Position numbers and translations under genes: made by a program. This document shows positions 1-6,638 of a stretch of 14,008 nt of DNA, piece by piece. The stretch spans positions 1 to 14,008 of the forward strand of contig JAISDM010000074.1 of assembly GCA_031264885.1 (NCBI GenBank). The letters are read 5' to 3'. The notes under the pieces were generated by a model. It ran no database searches. It was not told where the DNA came from and saw nothing but the letters and a program-made list of their open reading frames with translations. Position 1 is the first letter of the stretch. Each line of letters starts with the position of its first letter. This DNA is from Peptococcaceae bacterium (GTDB taxonomy: Bacteria > Bacillota > Peptococcia > DRI-13 > UBA5745).

Positions 1-22
1 ACGGGCCAGATTGTCCGAAAAC
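1..22. repeat. Edge fragment of the interspersed palindromic repeat family
   Basis: The first 22 bases share two blocks with the left flank of the repeat between the RND and TetR genes. ACGGGCCAG at 1-9 matches 7847-7855, and GTCCGAAAAC at 13-22 matches 7859-7868, with a similar short gap between the blocks. The window cuts the copy or its flank, so the full unit cannot be judged. Confidence 0.45.
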
Positions 23-42
23 GCGCCCTAAATATTGCCAAC

Positions 43-91
43 ACACAATATATGGGGTCATTCGGTTGAAACGACACGCTATATATTGTGT
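43..91. repeat. AT-rich 11-bp inverted repeat
   Basis: ACACAATATAT at 43-53 is perfectly repeated in inverse orientation as ATATATTGTGT at 81-91, with 27 nt between the arms. It is much more AT-rich than its surroundings. It lies beyond the stop of the ECF gene and could be a regulatory site or promoter region of a gene further left, outside the window. A bound protein or a transcript hairpin are both possible; neither is shown by the sequence. Confidence 0.4.
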
Positions 92-110
92 TAACGATGC
101 GATTTTTGAC

Positions 111-206
111 GTTTCCGGACGGGGACGGGCGGCAGAATGCCGCCCCTGCGGCGCCGTGCGTGACGCGTTTGTAGGGGCGGCATTCTGCCGCCCGCCCTTG
201 GCAAAC
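111..206. repeat. Compound palindromic repeat element, copy A (two hairpin units)
   Basis: Two hairpin units, GGGCGGCA-GAA-TGCCGCCC at 127-145 and its exact reverse complement at 175-193, are set in opposite orientation around a GCGGCGCC...GACGCGTTTG linker. The arms 126-147 and 173-194 form a perfect 22-bp inverted repeat with a 25-nt spacer. The flanks are GTTTCCGGAC (111-120) on the left and CTTGGCAAACG on the right, and both recur in copy B at 12290-12449. The element lies just downstream of the ECF gene on its transcript side. There is no coding potential and no T-run next to the hairpins, so a simple intrinsic terminator is unlikely. Confidence 0.85.
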
Positions 207-220
207 GCGAATTTCCAAAT

Positions 221-811
221 TTACACGGATTGCTTCGAAAAGATTTGGGCGGCTTTGCACACCGCGCCGCCCGCGACGCAGCACACTACGGCCTCCACTA
301 CGCCCTGCAGGCCAACCATTCCGGCGATGAACGCCAGAATCGGGGTTCCCCCCTGGAGTCCCCTGACAAACTCGGAATTACCAAAGAGCAGTATGAATCC
401 GCCGATAAAGAACACCGTGTTCAGCACCGCGGCGCTCAGGCTGCCCACGGCGTAACTCCAGGTTTTGGTAGAATCGATCCGGTAAAGCGCGCCAAAAATC
501 ACCCCCGCAAGCCATCCCATCAATATCCGGGGAATCATGCAGGAAATAAAAGTAAAAAACGGGTTGATCGCCAGCAAGGCCGCGCCAAAGGGGCTGCTCC
601 CAAAGCATTGGGCAAAGCTCGTGGCGCCGAACACGCCTCCCAGAATCGCGCCGGCCGCCGGGCCGAGAACAATGGCGCCCACCGCCACGGGTATCGCCAA
701 AAAAGACACCTCAACGGCGGGGGTTCGGAGATAGCCGGCCGGCGTAAACGCCATAATCAGAACGATGGCCGCCAACGCCGCCAGCTTGGTCATGTAACTT
801 ACCTTGATCAT
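221..811 (-). CDS. ECF-type transporter S component (PanT-like; substrate uncertain)
   Basis: A 196-residue, strongly hydrophobic protein with about six membrane segments. The start at 811 is chosen because a GGGAGGAAA ribosome binding site sits 8 nt upstream; a longer TTG-started frame to 853 has no comparable site. The early FTPAGYL turn, the IPVAVGAIVLGPAAGAILGG run (about residues 38-57) and the later FISCMIPRILMGWLAG run resemble the substrate-binding S subunits of energy-coupling factor transporters, especially the pantothenate (PanT) group. Such subunits bind a vitamin and work with a shared EcfA/EcfA'/EcfT energising module, which is not encoded here. The gene follows folK by 57 nt on the same strand and is probably its operon partner, so a folate-related compound is an alternative to pantothenate. 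The family call is firm; the substrate is not. Confidence 0.85.
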   Translation of the reverse strand: MIKVSYMTKLAALAAIVLIMAFTPAGYLRTPAVEVSFLAIPVAVGAIVLGPAAGAILGGVFGATSFAQCFGSSPFGAALLAINPFFTFISCMIPRILMGWLAGVIFGALYRIDSTKTWSYAVGSLSAAVLNTVFFIGGFILLFGNSEFVRGLQGGTPILAFIAGMVGLQGVVEAVVCCVAGGAVCKAAQIFSKQSV

Positions 812-868
812 TTTCGTTTCCTCCCACTGTCGCTCCATTCGATATGGATGCAACGCTTTTTGAGTATT

Positions 869-1372
869 TCAGCAAAAAATGACATCTTCCGCGGTTTTGT
901 ACAAGCGGACCTCCCCCGCTCCAAGACCGCATTTCAGTTGTTCAAAGACCTCCGGATCCATCTCCTTTAACGGGATCAGCACAAAGGAACGCTCCTTCAT
1001 CCTCGGATGGGGCAGCGTCAGCTTTTCGTCCCGCAGAATCAAGTGATCATACAGCAATATGTCTATATCCAAGGTTCTGGGCCCCCACCGGCGGACACGC
1101 TCCCGGTTCCGTTCCGCTTCCGCGGCCTGGCACGCTTGCAGGGTTTCCCAGGGATCCATCGCCGTCCGCGCCCGCAGGGTCATATTCAAGAAAGGCGGCT
1201 GATCCGTAAAGCCCACCGGCGCCGTCTCATAAAGACCGGACCAGACCTCCGGCGCCACACCCCGCTCCACTAGCCCGCGAACGCCGCCGATCAAGTGGTC
1301 TTCCCGGTCGCCTAAGTTGGAGCCCAAGGAGAACCATACCTTATGCGCCGCGTCCGGCCGCCGCCCGGTCAT
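869..1372 (-). CDS. folK: 2-amino-4-hydroxy-6-hydroxymethyldihydropteridine diphosphokinase (HPPK)
   Basis: A 167-residue cytoplasmic enzyme that transfers pyrophosphate from ATP to 6-hydroxymethyl-7,8-dihydropterin, the step before dihydropteroate synthase. The family signature is complete: FSLGSNLGDREDHL near residues 14-27, YETAPVGFTDQPPFLN in the pterin-binding region, RRWGPRTLDIDILLY carrying the metal-binding aspartates, and LPHPRMKERSFVLIPL near the C-terminus. The length is typical. The ATG overlaps the folB stop in an ATGA arrangement (1369-1372), so translation is probably coupled. A G-rich stretch within the end of folB serves as ribosome binding site. Together with folB and folP it gives three consecutive folate steps in one transcript. 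Confidence 0.96.
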   Translation of the reverse strand: MTGRRPDAAHKVWFSLGSNLGDREDHLIGGVRGLVERGVAPEVWSGLYETAPVGFTDQPPFLNMTLRARTAMDPWETLQACQAAEAERNRERVRRWGPRTLDIDILLYDHLILRDEKLTLPHPRMKERSFVLIPLKEMDPEVFEQLKCGLGAGEVRLYKTAEDVIFC

Positions 1373-1788
1373 GGCCCGGCCCCCGCGTCCGGCGTACCCG
1401 CGGGCGGGCGCTTAAACCGCTCCATTTGCGCGCCGGCGTACTCCAGAGGCCCCTTCAGCGGCGCCTGAGGCTTCTTGACCAGCACCCGCGCGCCCAGAAC
1501 CTCCGGCTGGGACAGGCAGAAATCCATGATCTTCCCGGCCAGCGCTTCGATTAGGTTCAGGGAGGGCCCTTCCGTGATGGCTTTGATCCCTTTATACAAT
1601 GTACTGTAGTTCAGTCCCCGCTCCAAATCATCCGATGCCGCCGCTTCCGTCAAATCGGCGAAGGCGGTCACATCAATCTCAAACCACTGCCCCACCTGCT
1701 TCTCGTCCGCGCGGTTCCCGTGGAATCCATAAAACCGCATGCCCTTTAAAATCAACTGATCACAGGCCTCCGCCCCCTTAGGAATCAT
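1369..1788 (-). CDS. folB: Dihydroneopterin aldolase
   Basis: A 139-residue enzyme that cleaves 7,8-dihydroneopterin to 6-hydroxymethyl-dihydropterin and glycolaldehyde. LKGMRFYGFHG at about 14-24 matches the LKGMRFYGYHG start of the Staphylococcus aureus enzyme closely, and E29 falls where its catalytic Glu22 is. The NLIEAL segment and the late VLVKKPQAPLKG segment with the conserved lysine are also present. The frame stays open up to an ATG at 1854, but homology begins just after the ATG at 1788, which has a GGAAGGGAG site upstream, so 1788 is preferred. It overlaps the end of folP by 11 nt and the start of folK by 4 nt. The C-terminal 15 or so residues, rich in Pro, Gly and Ala, extend beyond the usual family length. 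Confidence 0.94.
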   Translation of the reverse strand: MIPKGAEACDQLILKGMRFYGFHGNRADEKQVGQWFEIDVTAFADLTEAAASDDLERGLNYSTLYKGIKAITEGPSLNLIEALAGKIMDFCLSQPEVLGARVLVKKPQAPLKGPLEYAGAQMERFKRPPAGTPDAGAGP

Positions 1789-2986
1789 GGGAATCAGGCT
1801 CCCTTCCGGCCAAAGCTTCCAGCATCCGCAGCAGCGCCTTTGTCTGGCGGACATCGTGAACCCGGATCATATCCATCCCCTTCATAAACGACCAGGCCGC
1901 CACCGCCAGAGAACCCTCCAGCCGCTGATCCACAGGCGTCTCCAGGACGGCGCCGATCAGACGCTTGCGGGAGGCCCCGATCAATATGGGCTTGCCCAGG
2001 GTCTTCAGCGCCTCTATATCCCGCGTGAGCGCCAAGGACTCCGCCGCGTTTTTTTCAAAACCGACGCCCGGGTCCAGCATTAATCTCTCCGGATCCAATC
2101 CCGCGCCCTCATAAGCCGCCACGGACTCCCGCAAGGCATCCGTCACATCCATGGCCAAATGACCGTAGGCCGTTCCGGGCGGCGGCCAATGCATGGCGAC
2201 CACCGGCGCCTGATACCTGGCCGCGGTCCCGGGCATGGCCGGATCCTTCAGGCCGCCCCCCTCGTCATTGAGAATATGCGCGCCTGCCTTTAACGCGGCT
2301 TCAGCCACAGGCGCGCGCCATGTATCGATGGAAACAGGCGCCGGCACTTCCCGGAGCAATTGCTCCAGAACCGGCATGACCCGCTCCAGTTCCTCGTCAA
2401 CGGTGATCTCCGTATACCCCGGTCTGGTGGACACGCCCCCCAAGTCAACGGCGTCGGCCCCTTCCCGAACCATTTCCAAAGCCCGGGCGACGGCGCCGTC
2501 CAACCGGTTATACTTGCCTCCGTCGGAAAAAGAATCCGGCGTCACATTCAAAATACCCAGGATCTTCATGTGCCCGTCCCCGAGTACCAGCTTCCGATCC
2601 TTCCATGACCAGCAAACGCTTTGAGGCTCTTTGACGCGCGCCAGCAGCGCCTCCAGGGTTTTCCCCAGATTTTTTAACTCCCAGGGCTGCTGGGAAAGCC
2701 GTTCCGGCAATCCGCCGTACTGGCGCAATGTTCCCAGCAAAATCACATCGGACAAAGCCGCGCCGTGATTCACCACATGACGGGCCACCGCCGCGTCGCC
2801 TCCCAATGAAAGCATATGTTGCTTGAGAATATTAGCCGCCGGGGTTTTTACATCCCGCAGATACAGCGGACGGATCGACGCCTTTTGCGCCATAATCCGC
2901 GTTCCGCCTTCGTCACATCCCACCCGGCGGAAGAATTCCCCCGCCTTCGCAGCCTCGTCCAAGTCCAGCCAATAAGGCCCCTTCAT
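1778..2986 (-). CDS. folP: Dihydropteroate synthase with N-terminal extension
   Basis: A 402-residue protein, well above the roughly 270 residues of a minimal enzyme. It condenses hydroxymethyl-dihydropterin pyrophosphate with p-aminobenzoate and is the sulfonamide target. The core TIM barrel begins at residue 140 with KILGILNVTPDSFSDGG, followed by DLGGVSTRPG (181-190), SIDTWR (219-224), ND (240-241), MH (265-266), DPGVGF (305-310), ASRKR (338-342) and RVHD (375-378). The Val in GGVSTRPG, where many enzymes have Glu, is also found in S. aureus, so it is not a defect. Residues 1-139 form an extra domain with a TPAANILKQHMLSLGGDAAV segment, a variant I recall from several Clostridia and Thermotogae; its role is unclear. 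The start has a GGGGGAAAGG site 4 nt upstream. The gene is 21 nt downstream of ftsH. Confidence 0.96.
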   Translation of the reverse strand: MKGPYWLDLDEAAKAGEFFRRVGCDEGGTRIMAQKASIRPLYLRDVKTPAANILKQHMLSLGGDAAVARHVVNHGAALSDVILLGTLRQYGGLPERLSQQPWELKNLGKTLEALLARVKEPQSVCWSWKDRKLVLGDGHMKILGILNVTPDSFSDGGKYNRLDGAVARALEMVREGADAVDLGGVSTRPGYTEITVDEELERVMPVLEQLLREVPAPVSIDTWRAPVAEAALKAGAHILNDEGGGLKDPAMPGTAARYQAPVVAMHWPPPGTAYGHLAMDVTDALRESVAAYEGAGLDPERLMLDPGVGFEKNAAESLALTRDIEALKTLGKPILIGASRKRLIGAVLETPVDQRLEGSLAVAAWSFMKGMDMIRVHDVRQTKALLRMLEALAGREPDSHDS

Positions 2987-3007
2987 ACAACCTTTCCCCC
3001 TAAACGC

Positions 3008-5068
3008 CTAAACGCTCCGATCCCCATGCTCATCCGTCTCCCCGGAGCCGGTCGCCCCAGAGCCGGTCGCCCCGGAACCGGTCGCCGCGGAACCGGTTTC
3101 CGTCCGTTCCGGAACGCCGCCTCCCGTTGCGGAAGCGCCGTCGGCGGAATCGGTCACCAGCGTCTCAAAAATAGAGCCGGGCTTGACTTCTTCCGCGCCC
3201 GGAGCGGGCAGCGCCTTTCTCTCTTCCAACAATTCCCACGGCGCCTTGGGTTTCTCCAGCTGATATTCCCCGAGAATCCCCAGGAATTCCTCGGATTCGA
3301 TGGTTTCCTGAGTCATCAGCAGCCGGGCGATCCGATGGAGTACTTGCACATTTGTTTTTAAGATAACCTCCGCTTCCTGATAACATTGATCCATCATGCG
3401 GCGCGCTTCCTCGTCGATATCCTGAGCCACGGCCTCGGAATAATCCCGGGTCTGGGTGAAATCTCTGCCCAAAAAGACCTGCTCCTGTTTATTGCCGAAA
3501 GTCAGCGATCCTAATTTTTCCGACATGCCGTATTCGGTGATCATCTTGCGGATGATCTCCGAGGCGCGCTCCAGATCGTTTTTGGCGCCGGTGCTGATCT
3601 CGTCCAAAATCATTTTTTCCGAAATGCGTCCGCCCAGGAATGTTTTGACCTGGTCCAGCAGCTTGGATCGGGACATGTACCGCTGATCCTCCTGAGGCAG
3701 GAACAAAGTATACCCGCCGGCCCTGCCCCTGGGAATGATGGATATCTTATGGACAGGATCCGTATGAGCCAGCAAAGCGCCCACCAGCGCGTGTCCCGCC
3801 TCATGATAGGACACCAGCTGTTTTTCGTACTCATTCATGGTCCGGGCCTTCTTTTCCGGCCCGGCGATCACACGCTCAATGGAATTCTCCATCTCGCTCA
3901 TGGCAATGCGTTTCATGTTTTTGCGGGCGGACAAAAGCGCGGCCTCGTTGACGAGATTAGCCAAATCCGCCCCCGTGAATCCCGGCGTCCGTTTGGCCAG
4001 CACATCCAGGTTCACATCGTCCGCCAGGGGCTTGCCCTTCACATGAACATCCAGTATTTCCTTGCGCCCTTTGATGTCGGGCAGATCCACCACCACCTGA
4101 CGGTCAAACCGGCCCGGCCTCAAAAGCGCCGGATCCAGGATATCCGGCCTGTTGGTGGCGGCAATCACAATGATGCCTTCATTGATATTGAACCCGTCCA
4201 TCTCCACCAGCAATTGATTCAGCGTCTGCTCCCGCTCGTCATGCCCGCCGCCCAGACCGGCGCCGCGCTGACGGCCGACCGCGTCGATTTCGTCGATAAA
4301 CACAATGCAAGGCGCGTTCTTCTTCGCCTGTTCGAATAAATCACGAACCCTGGACGCGCCCACGCCCACAAACATTTCAACAAAATCGGAACCGCTGATG
4401 CTGAAGAAGGGTACGCCCGCTTCTCCCGCCACCGCCCTGGCCAGCAAGGTTTTGCCTGTGCCGGGATTGCCGAACAGCAGCACGCCCCGGGGGATTTTCG
4501 CGCCCAGTTCGGTAAATTTGGCCGGTTCTTTCAAGAACTCAACCACTTCCTGAAGTTCCTCTTTTACTTCATCCACACCCGCCACATCCGCGAACGTTAT
4601 TTTTTTCTTGTCGTCGGAATGAAGCCTGGCGCGGCTCTTGCCAAATTGCATCACTCTGCCGCCGCCGCCCTGGGTCTGCTGAATCAAGAAGAACATCATA
4701 ACGGCGATGATCAATATCGGCAAAAAGCTGCCCAGCAGCGAAAGCCACATGGGGGTCTTCGGCAGCGGCCTCTGATAATACACAATATCTTTCTCTTTAA
4801 TCAAATCCAACAATTCGGCGTCGTCCGGAGGCCCGTTGACCTTAAATTCGTCCCCCGTTCTCAAGGTTCCTTCGATTTCCCGAACATCGCCAACCTGCAT
4901 CAATTGAATGCTTTTAATCTCGCCGTTTTCAAGCGCGGTATAAAAAGCGTTATAATCACCTTCGAAGGGATCGGCTTTTGTTTGATCAGGCTTGAACCCA
5001 TAAACCGCAGCCACGAAAAGCAAAATGAGCAGCAAATAAATAGCCACATTTTTTATCACTCGGTTCAC
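3008..5068 (-). CDS. ftsH: ATP-dependent zinc metalloprotease FtsH
   Basis: A 686-residue membrane-bound AAA+ protease that degrades misfolded membrane proteins and regulatory substrates. The order is TM1 (about 8-25), an extracytoplasmic region, TM2 (about 107-131), AAA+ domain and peptidase domain. Visible motifs are Walker A GNPGTGKT (200-207), pore motif MFVGVG (232-237), Walker B IVFIDEID (255-262), second region of homology ATNRPDILDPALLRPGRFDR (304-323), and zinc site HEAGH (422-426) with Asp in GAKNDLE (about 498) as likely third ligand. The start is a GTG at 5066-5068 with AGGAGG six bases upstream. The tail beyond about residue 625 is low-complexity and ends in four TGSGA-like repeats. 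It heads the fol operon and has its own promoter inside the end of tilS. Confidence 0.97.
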   Translation of the reverse strand: MNRVIKNVAIYLLLILLFVAAVYGFKPDQTKADPFEGDYNAFYTALENGEIKSIQLMQVGDVREIEGTLRTGDEFKVNGPPDDAELLDLIKEKDIVYYQRPLPKTPMWLSLLGSFLPILIIAVMMFFLIQQTQGGGGRVMQFGKSRARLHSDDKKKITFADVAGVDEVKEELQEVVEFLKEPAKFTELGAKIPRGVLLFGNPGTGKTLLARAVAGEAGVPFFSISGSDFVEMFVGVGASRVRDLFEQAKKNAPCIVFIDEIDAVGRQRGAGLGGGHDEREQTLNQLLVEMDGFNINEGIIVIAATNRPDILDPALLRPGRFDRQVVVDLPDIKGRKEILDVHVKGKPLADDVNLDVLAKRTPGFTGADLANLVNEAALLSARKNMKRIAMSEMENSIERVIAGPEKKARTMNEYEKQLVSYHEAGHALVGALLAHTDPVHKISIIPRGRAGGYTLFLPQEDQRYMSRSKLLDQVKTFLGGRISEKMILDEISTGAKNDLERASEIIRKMITEYGMSEKLGSLTFGNKQEQVFLGRDFTQTRDYSEAVAQDIDEEARRMMDQCYQEAEVILKTNVQVLHRIARLLMTQETIESEEFLGILGEYQLEKPKAPWELLEERKALPAPGAEEVKPGSIFETLVTDSADGASATGGGVPERTETGSAATGSGATGSGATGSGETDEHGDRSV
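3038..3097 (-). repeat. ftsH: Four 15-bp tandem repeats coding the FtsH tail
   Basis: Four successive 15-bp units of the form ACCGGnTCnGnGGCG encode TGSAA, TGSGA, TGSGA and TGSGE (residues 658-677), followed by an acidic end. The units differ at a few bases, some of them silent. The repeat lies past the conserved peptidase domain, so copy-number change by slippage would alter tail length without breaking the reading frame. Confidence 0.85.
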
Positions 5069-5081
5069 CTGAAACCTCCTT

Positions 5082-5165
5082 TCATTTAATTTGTTTTCCG
5101 CGCCCGGTTTGGTTTATGCCTCCTGACGCACACATCCGCCGGCGATTCGAATCGGACACCGTCAT
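5082..5165 (-). other. Possible 27-codon leader ORF upstream of ftsH
   Basis: An in-frame ATG at 5165 opens a 27-codon frame ending in TGA at 5082-5084, immediately before the AGGAGG of ftsH (5075-5080). It begins within about ten bases of the predicted transcript start, so there is no room for a normal ribosome binding site. It could couple translation into ftsH, but a chance frame in a GC-rich leader is at least as likely. Confidence 0.2.
5143..5154. promoter_or_regulatory. 12-bp perfect palindrome in the ftsH leader
   Basis: CGATTCGAATCG is a perfect palindrome inside the predicted 5' leader of ftsH, about 20-30 bases after the expected transcription start. It could be a repressor site or part of a leader hairpin with the adjoining CCGCCGGCG. 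No partner regulator is identified in the window. Confidence 0.3.
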
Positions 5166-5179
5166 GCAAATGCTTTTTT

Positions 5180-5208
5180 ATTTTATCATGTCTCGTTTTT
5201 ATTTTCAA
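5180..5208 (-). promoter_or_regulatory. Extended -10 sigma-A promoter for the ftsH-fol operon
   Basis: Read on the minus strand, TTGAAA (5208-5203) and TAAAAT (5185-5180) are separated by exactly 17 bp, and the -10 is preceded by TGA, giving an extended -10. Each hexamer differs from the consensus at one position. The -35 overlaps the last codons of tilS. The predicted start near 5173 gives a leader of about 105 nt before the ftsH GTG. Confidence 0.7.
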
Positions 5209-6638
5209 ATTAATAATTGCAGGATCAGCCAAATTTCTTGTCCGATCTCTTGATCCGCCGCGCCCACGCCCTCCGCCCAGCGGATTTGCGATCGCGCGCC
5301 GGCCTCCGGATCCGTCAGAAGCCAAAGCCGGCTCCGCCAAAGACGCGGCACTTTTTGGCCGATCCAGTATTTTTTCAGCTTGCGGCTTCCTCCCCGGAGC
5401 CGGATCCGGTCGCCGGGCCGCCTGTGGCGCAGCACCGGCGGAACATCCAAGGAAGGCCAGGGAATCACCCATTCGCCCGGCGCCGGCGCCGGTTTCGGGC
5501 CAAACGCCCATCGGACCGCCGCGCGTCTGCCGTCCGGCAAGTCGGTCACGCCCGGCGCCGCCAGTGGCACGGCCGTTTCCTCCGGATCCTCATCCGTCCC
5601 TGAATCCAGGCGCGCGGTTCCGGGTTCCGCGCGGAACTCCAAATATTCGTAAGCCTTGTACGCCCGCATCCCGCCGGAGATCTCCGCCGTCCCCCCCCCG
5701 CGCCCATGTAAGGCCAGTTCCCGAACCCGCTCACAGGCCGCCATTCCGGGCACGGAATCCATGTTCCGCCGGCTTCGGTCCAGCAGCATCCGAAAGGCGC
5801 GGCGAATCAATCCCCGCTGGAGCGACGGATGCAGTCCCCCGAATACATCCAGCTTTATCCGGATCCCGTCCGGCTCCGCGGACAGGGCCGCCTCCGCCTC
5901 ACGGTCCACGCAGCTTTCAAACCAGCGCCGGTCGTCCTGGAGAACCACCGCCGTCCTACCTAATGTTTCCACGAGGCCGGGATTTAATTCAGCCCGGATC
6001 GCGGGCAAAATCCCATGGCGTATCCGATTCCTGAGATAATCGTTTCTGTCGTTGCTCAGGTCGCGGCGGGGCCGCAAGCCGTTCTCCAGACAATACGCCT
6101 CTATCGCCGCCCGGCTCACGAAAAGCAGCGGCCGGATCCAGACCCCCTCCTTGGGCCGGATGCCGCCCAGCCCCTGCAAGCCCGATCCCTGGATCAGGCG
6201 CATCAGCAAGGTCTCGGCCTGATCATCCGCCTGATGGCCTTGCGCGACGCAATGCCCTCCGATCTCTTCCAGGGTTTTGAGCAAAAAGGCGCGGCGCTCC
6301 CGCCGCGCCGCGTCCTGTGGCGACAACCCGGAATGGGACGGGGCCTCCCACCGCCCCAAAGTACAAGGAACGCCCCAGGATTCACAAACCGCCTTCACCC
6401 AGAGGCTTTCCTCTCTGGAGACATCCCCTCTCAAGCCGTGATCCAGGCAGGCGGCGTGCAGCTTCACGCCCAAAGTTTCCCGCCATCTGCAAAACAAATG
6501 CAGCAGCGTCAGGGAATCCGGCCCGCCGGACACGGCGACCAGAACCGCGGTTCCGGGCCCGGCCATCCGGTACTCCCTCAACGCGTCCAAGAAAGCGCGG
6601 GATACCCGGTCCGTATTCTGAGTTATGGGCGTTGACAT
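5205..6638 (-). CDS. tilS: tRNA(Ile)-lysidine synthase
   Basis: A 477-residue cytoplasmic enzyme that converts C34 of the CAU anticodon of one tRNA-Ile to lysidine with ATP and lysine, changing its reading from AUG to AUA. The PP-loop VAVSGGPDSLTLL (SGGPDS at 37-42) is intact, as are LDHGLRGDVSREE, GHQADDQAETLLMRLIQGSGLQGLGG and the NDYLRNRIRHGILPAI segment. The C-terminal domain RRPGDRIRLRGGSRKLKKYWI is present and the length is normal. The ATG at 6638 has GGAAGGAG nine bases upstream. In B. subtilis the next genes are hprT and ftsH; here ftsH follows directly and hprT is absent. The gene is likely essential. Confidence 0.95.
   Translation of the reverse strand: MSTPITQNTDRVSRAFLDALREYRMAGPGTAVLVAVSGGPDSLTLLHLFCRWRETLGVKLHAACLDHGLRGDVSREESLWVKAVCESWGVPCTLGRWEAPSHSGLSPQDAARRERRAFLLKTLEEIGGHCVAQGHQADDQAETLLMRLIQGSGLQGLGGIRPKEGVWIRPLLFVSRAAIEAYCLENGLRPRRDLSNDRNDYLRNRIRHGILPAIRAELNPGLVETLGRTAVVLQDDRRWFESCVDREAEAALSAEPDGIRIKLDVFGGLHPSLQRGLIRRAFRMLLDRSRRNMDSVPGMAACERVRELALHGRGGGTAEISGGMRAYKAYEYLEFRAEPGTARLDSGTDEDPEETAVPLAAPGVTDLPDGRRAAVRWAFGPKPAPAPGEWVIPWPSLDVPPVLRHRRPGDRIRLRGGSRKLKKYWIGQKVPRLWRSRLWLLTDPEAGARSQIRWAEGVGAADQEIGQEIWLILQLLI

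Noticed and set aside
183..190. Copy A hairpins as terminator of the ftsH-fol-ECF operon
   Set aside because: The stems are strong, but on the minus strand they are followed by CTACAAAC and TCCCCGTCC rather than a run of T.
230..970. Long plus-strand frame across the ECF and folK genes
   Set aside because: Composition is dominated by Arg, Gly, Ala and His, typical of a shadow frame; the opposite strand encodes clear membrane and HPPK proteins.
2438..2440. Missing Glu in the folP GGxSTRPG motif as a sign of an inactive enzyme
   Set aside because: Val at this place also occurs in the S. aureus dihydropteroate synthase, and all other core motifs are intact.
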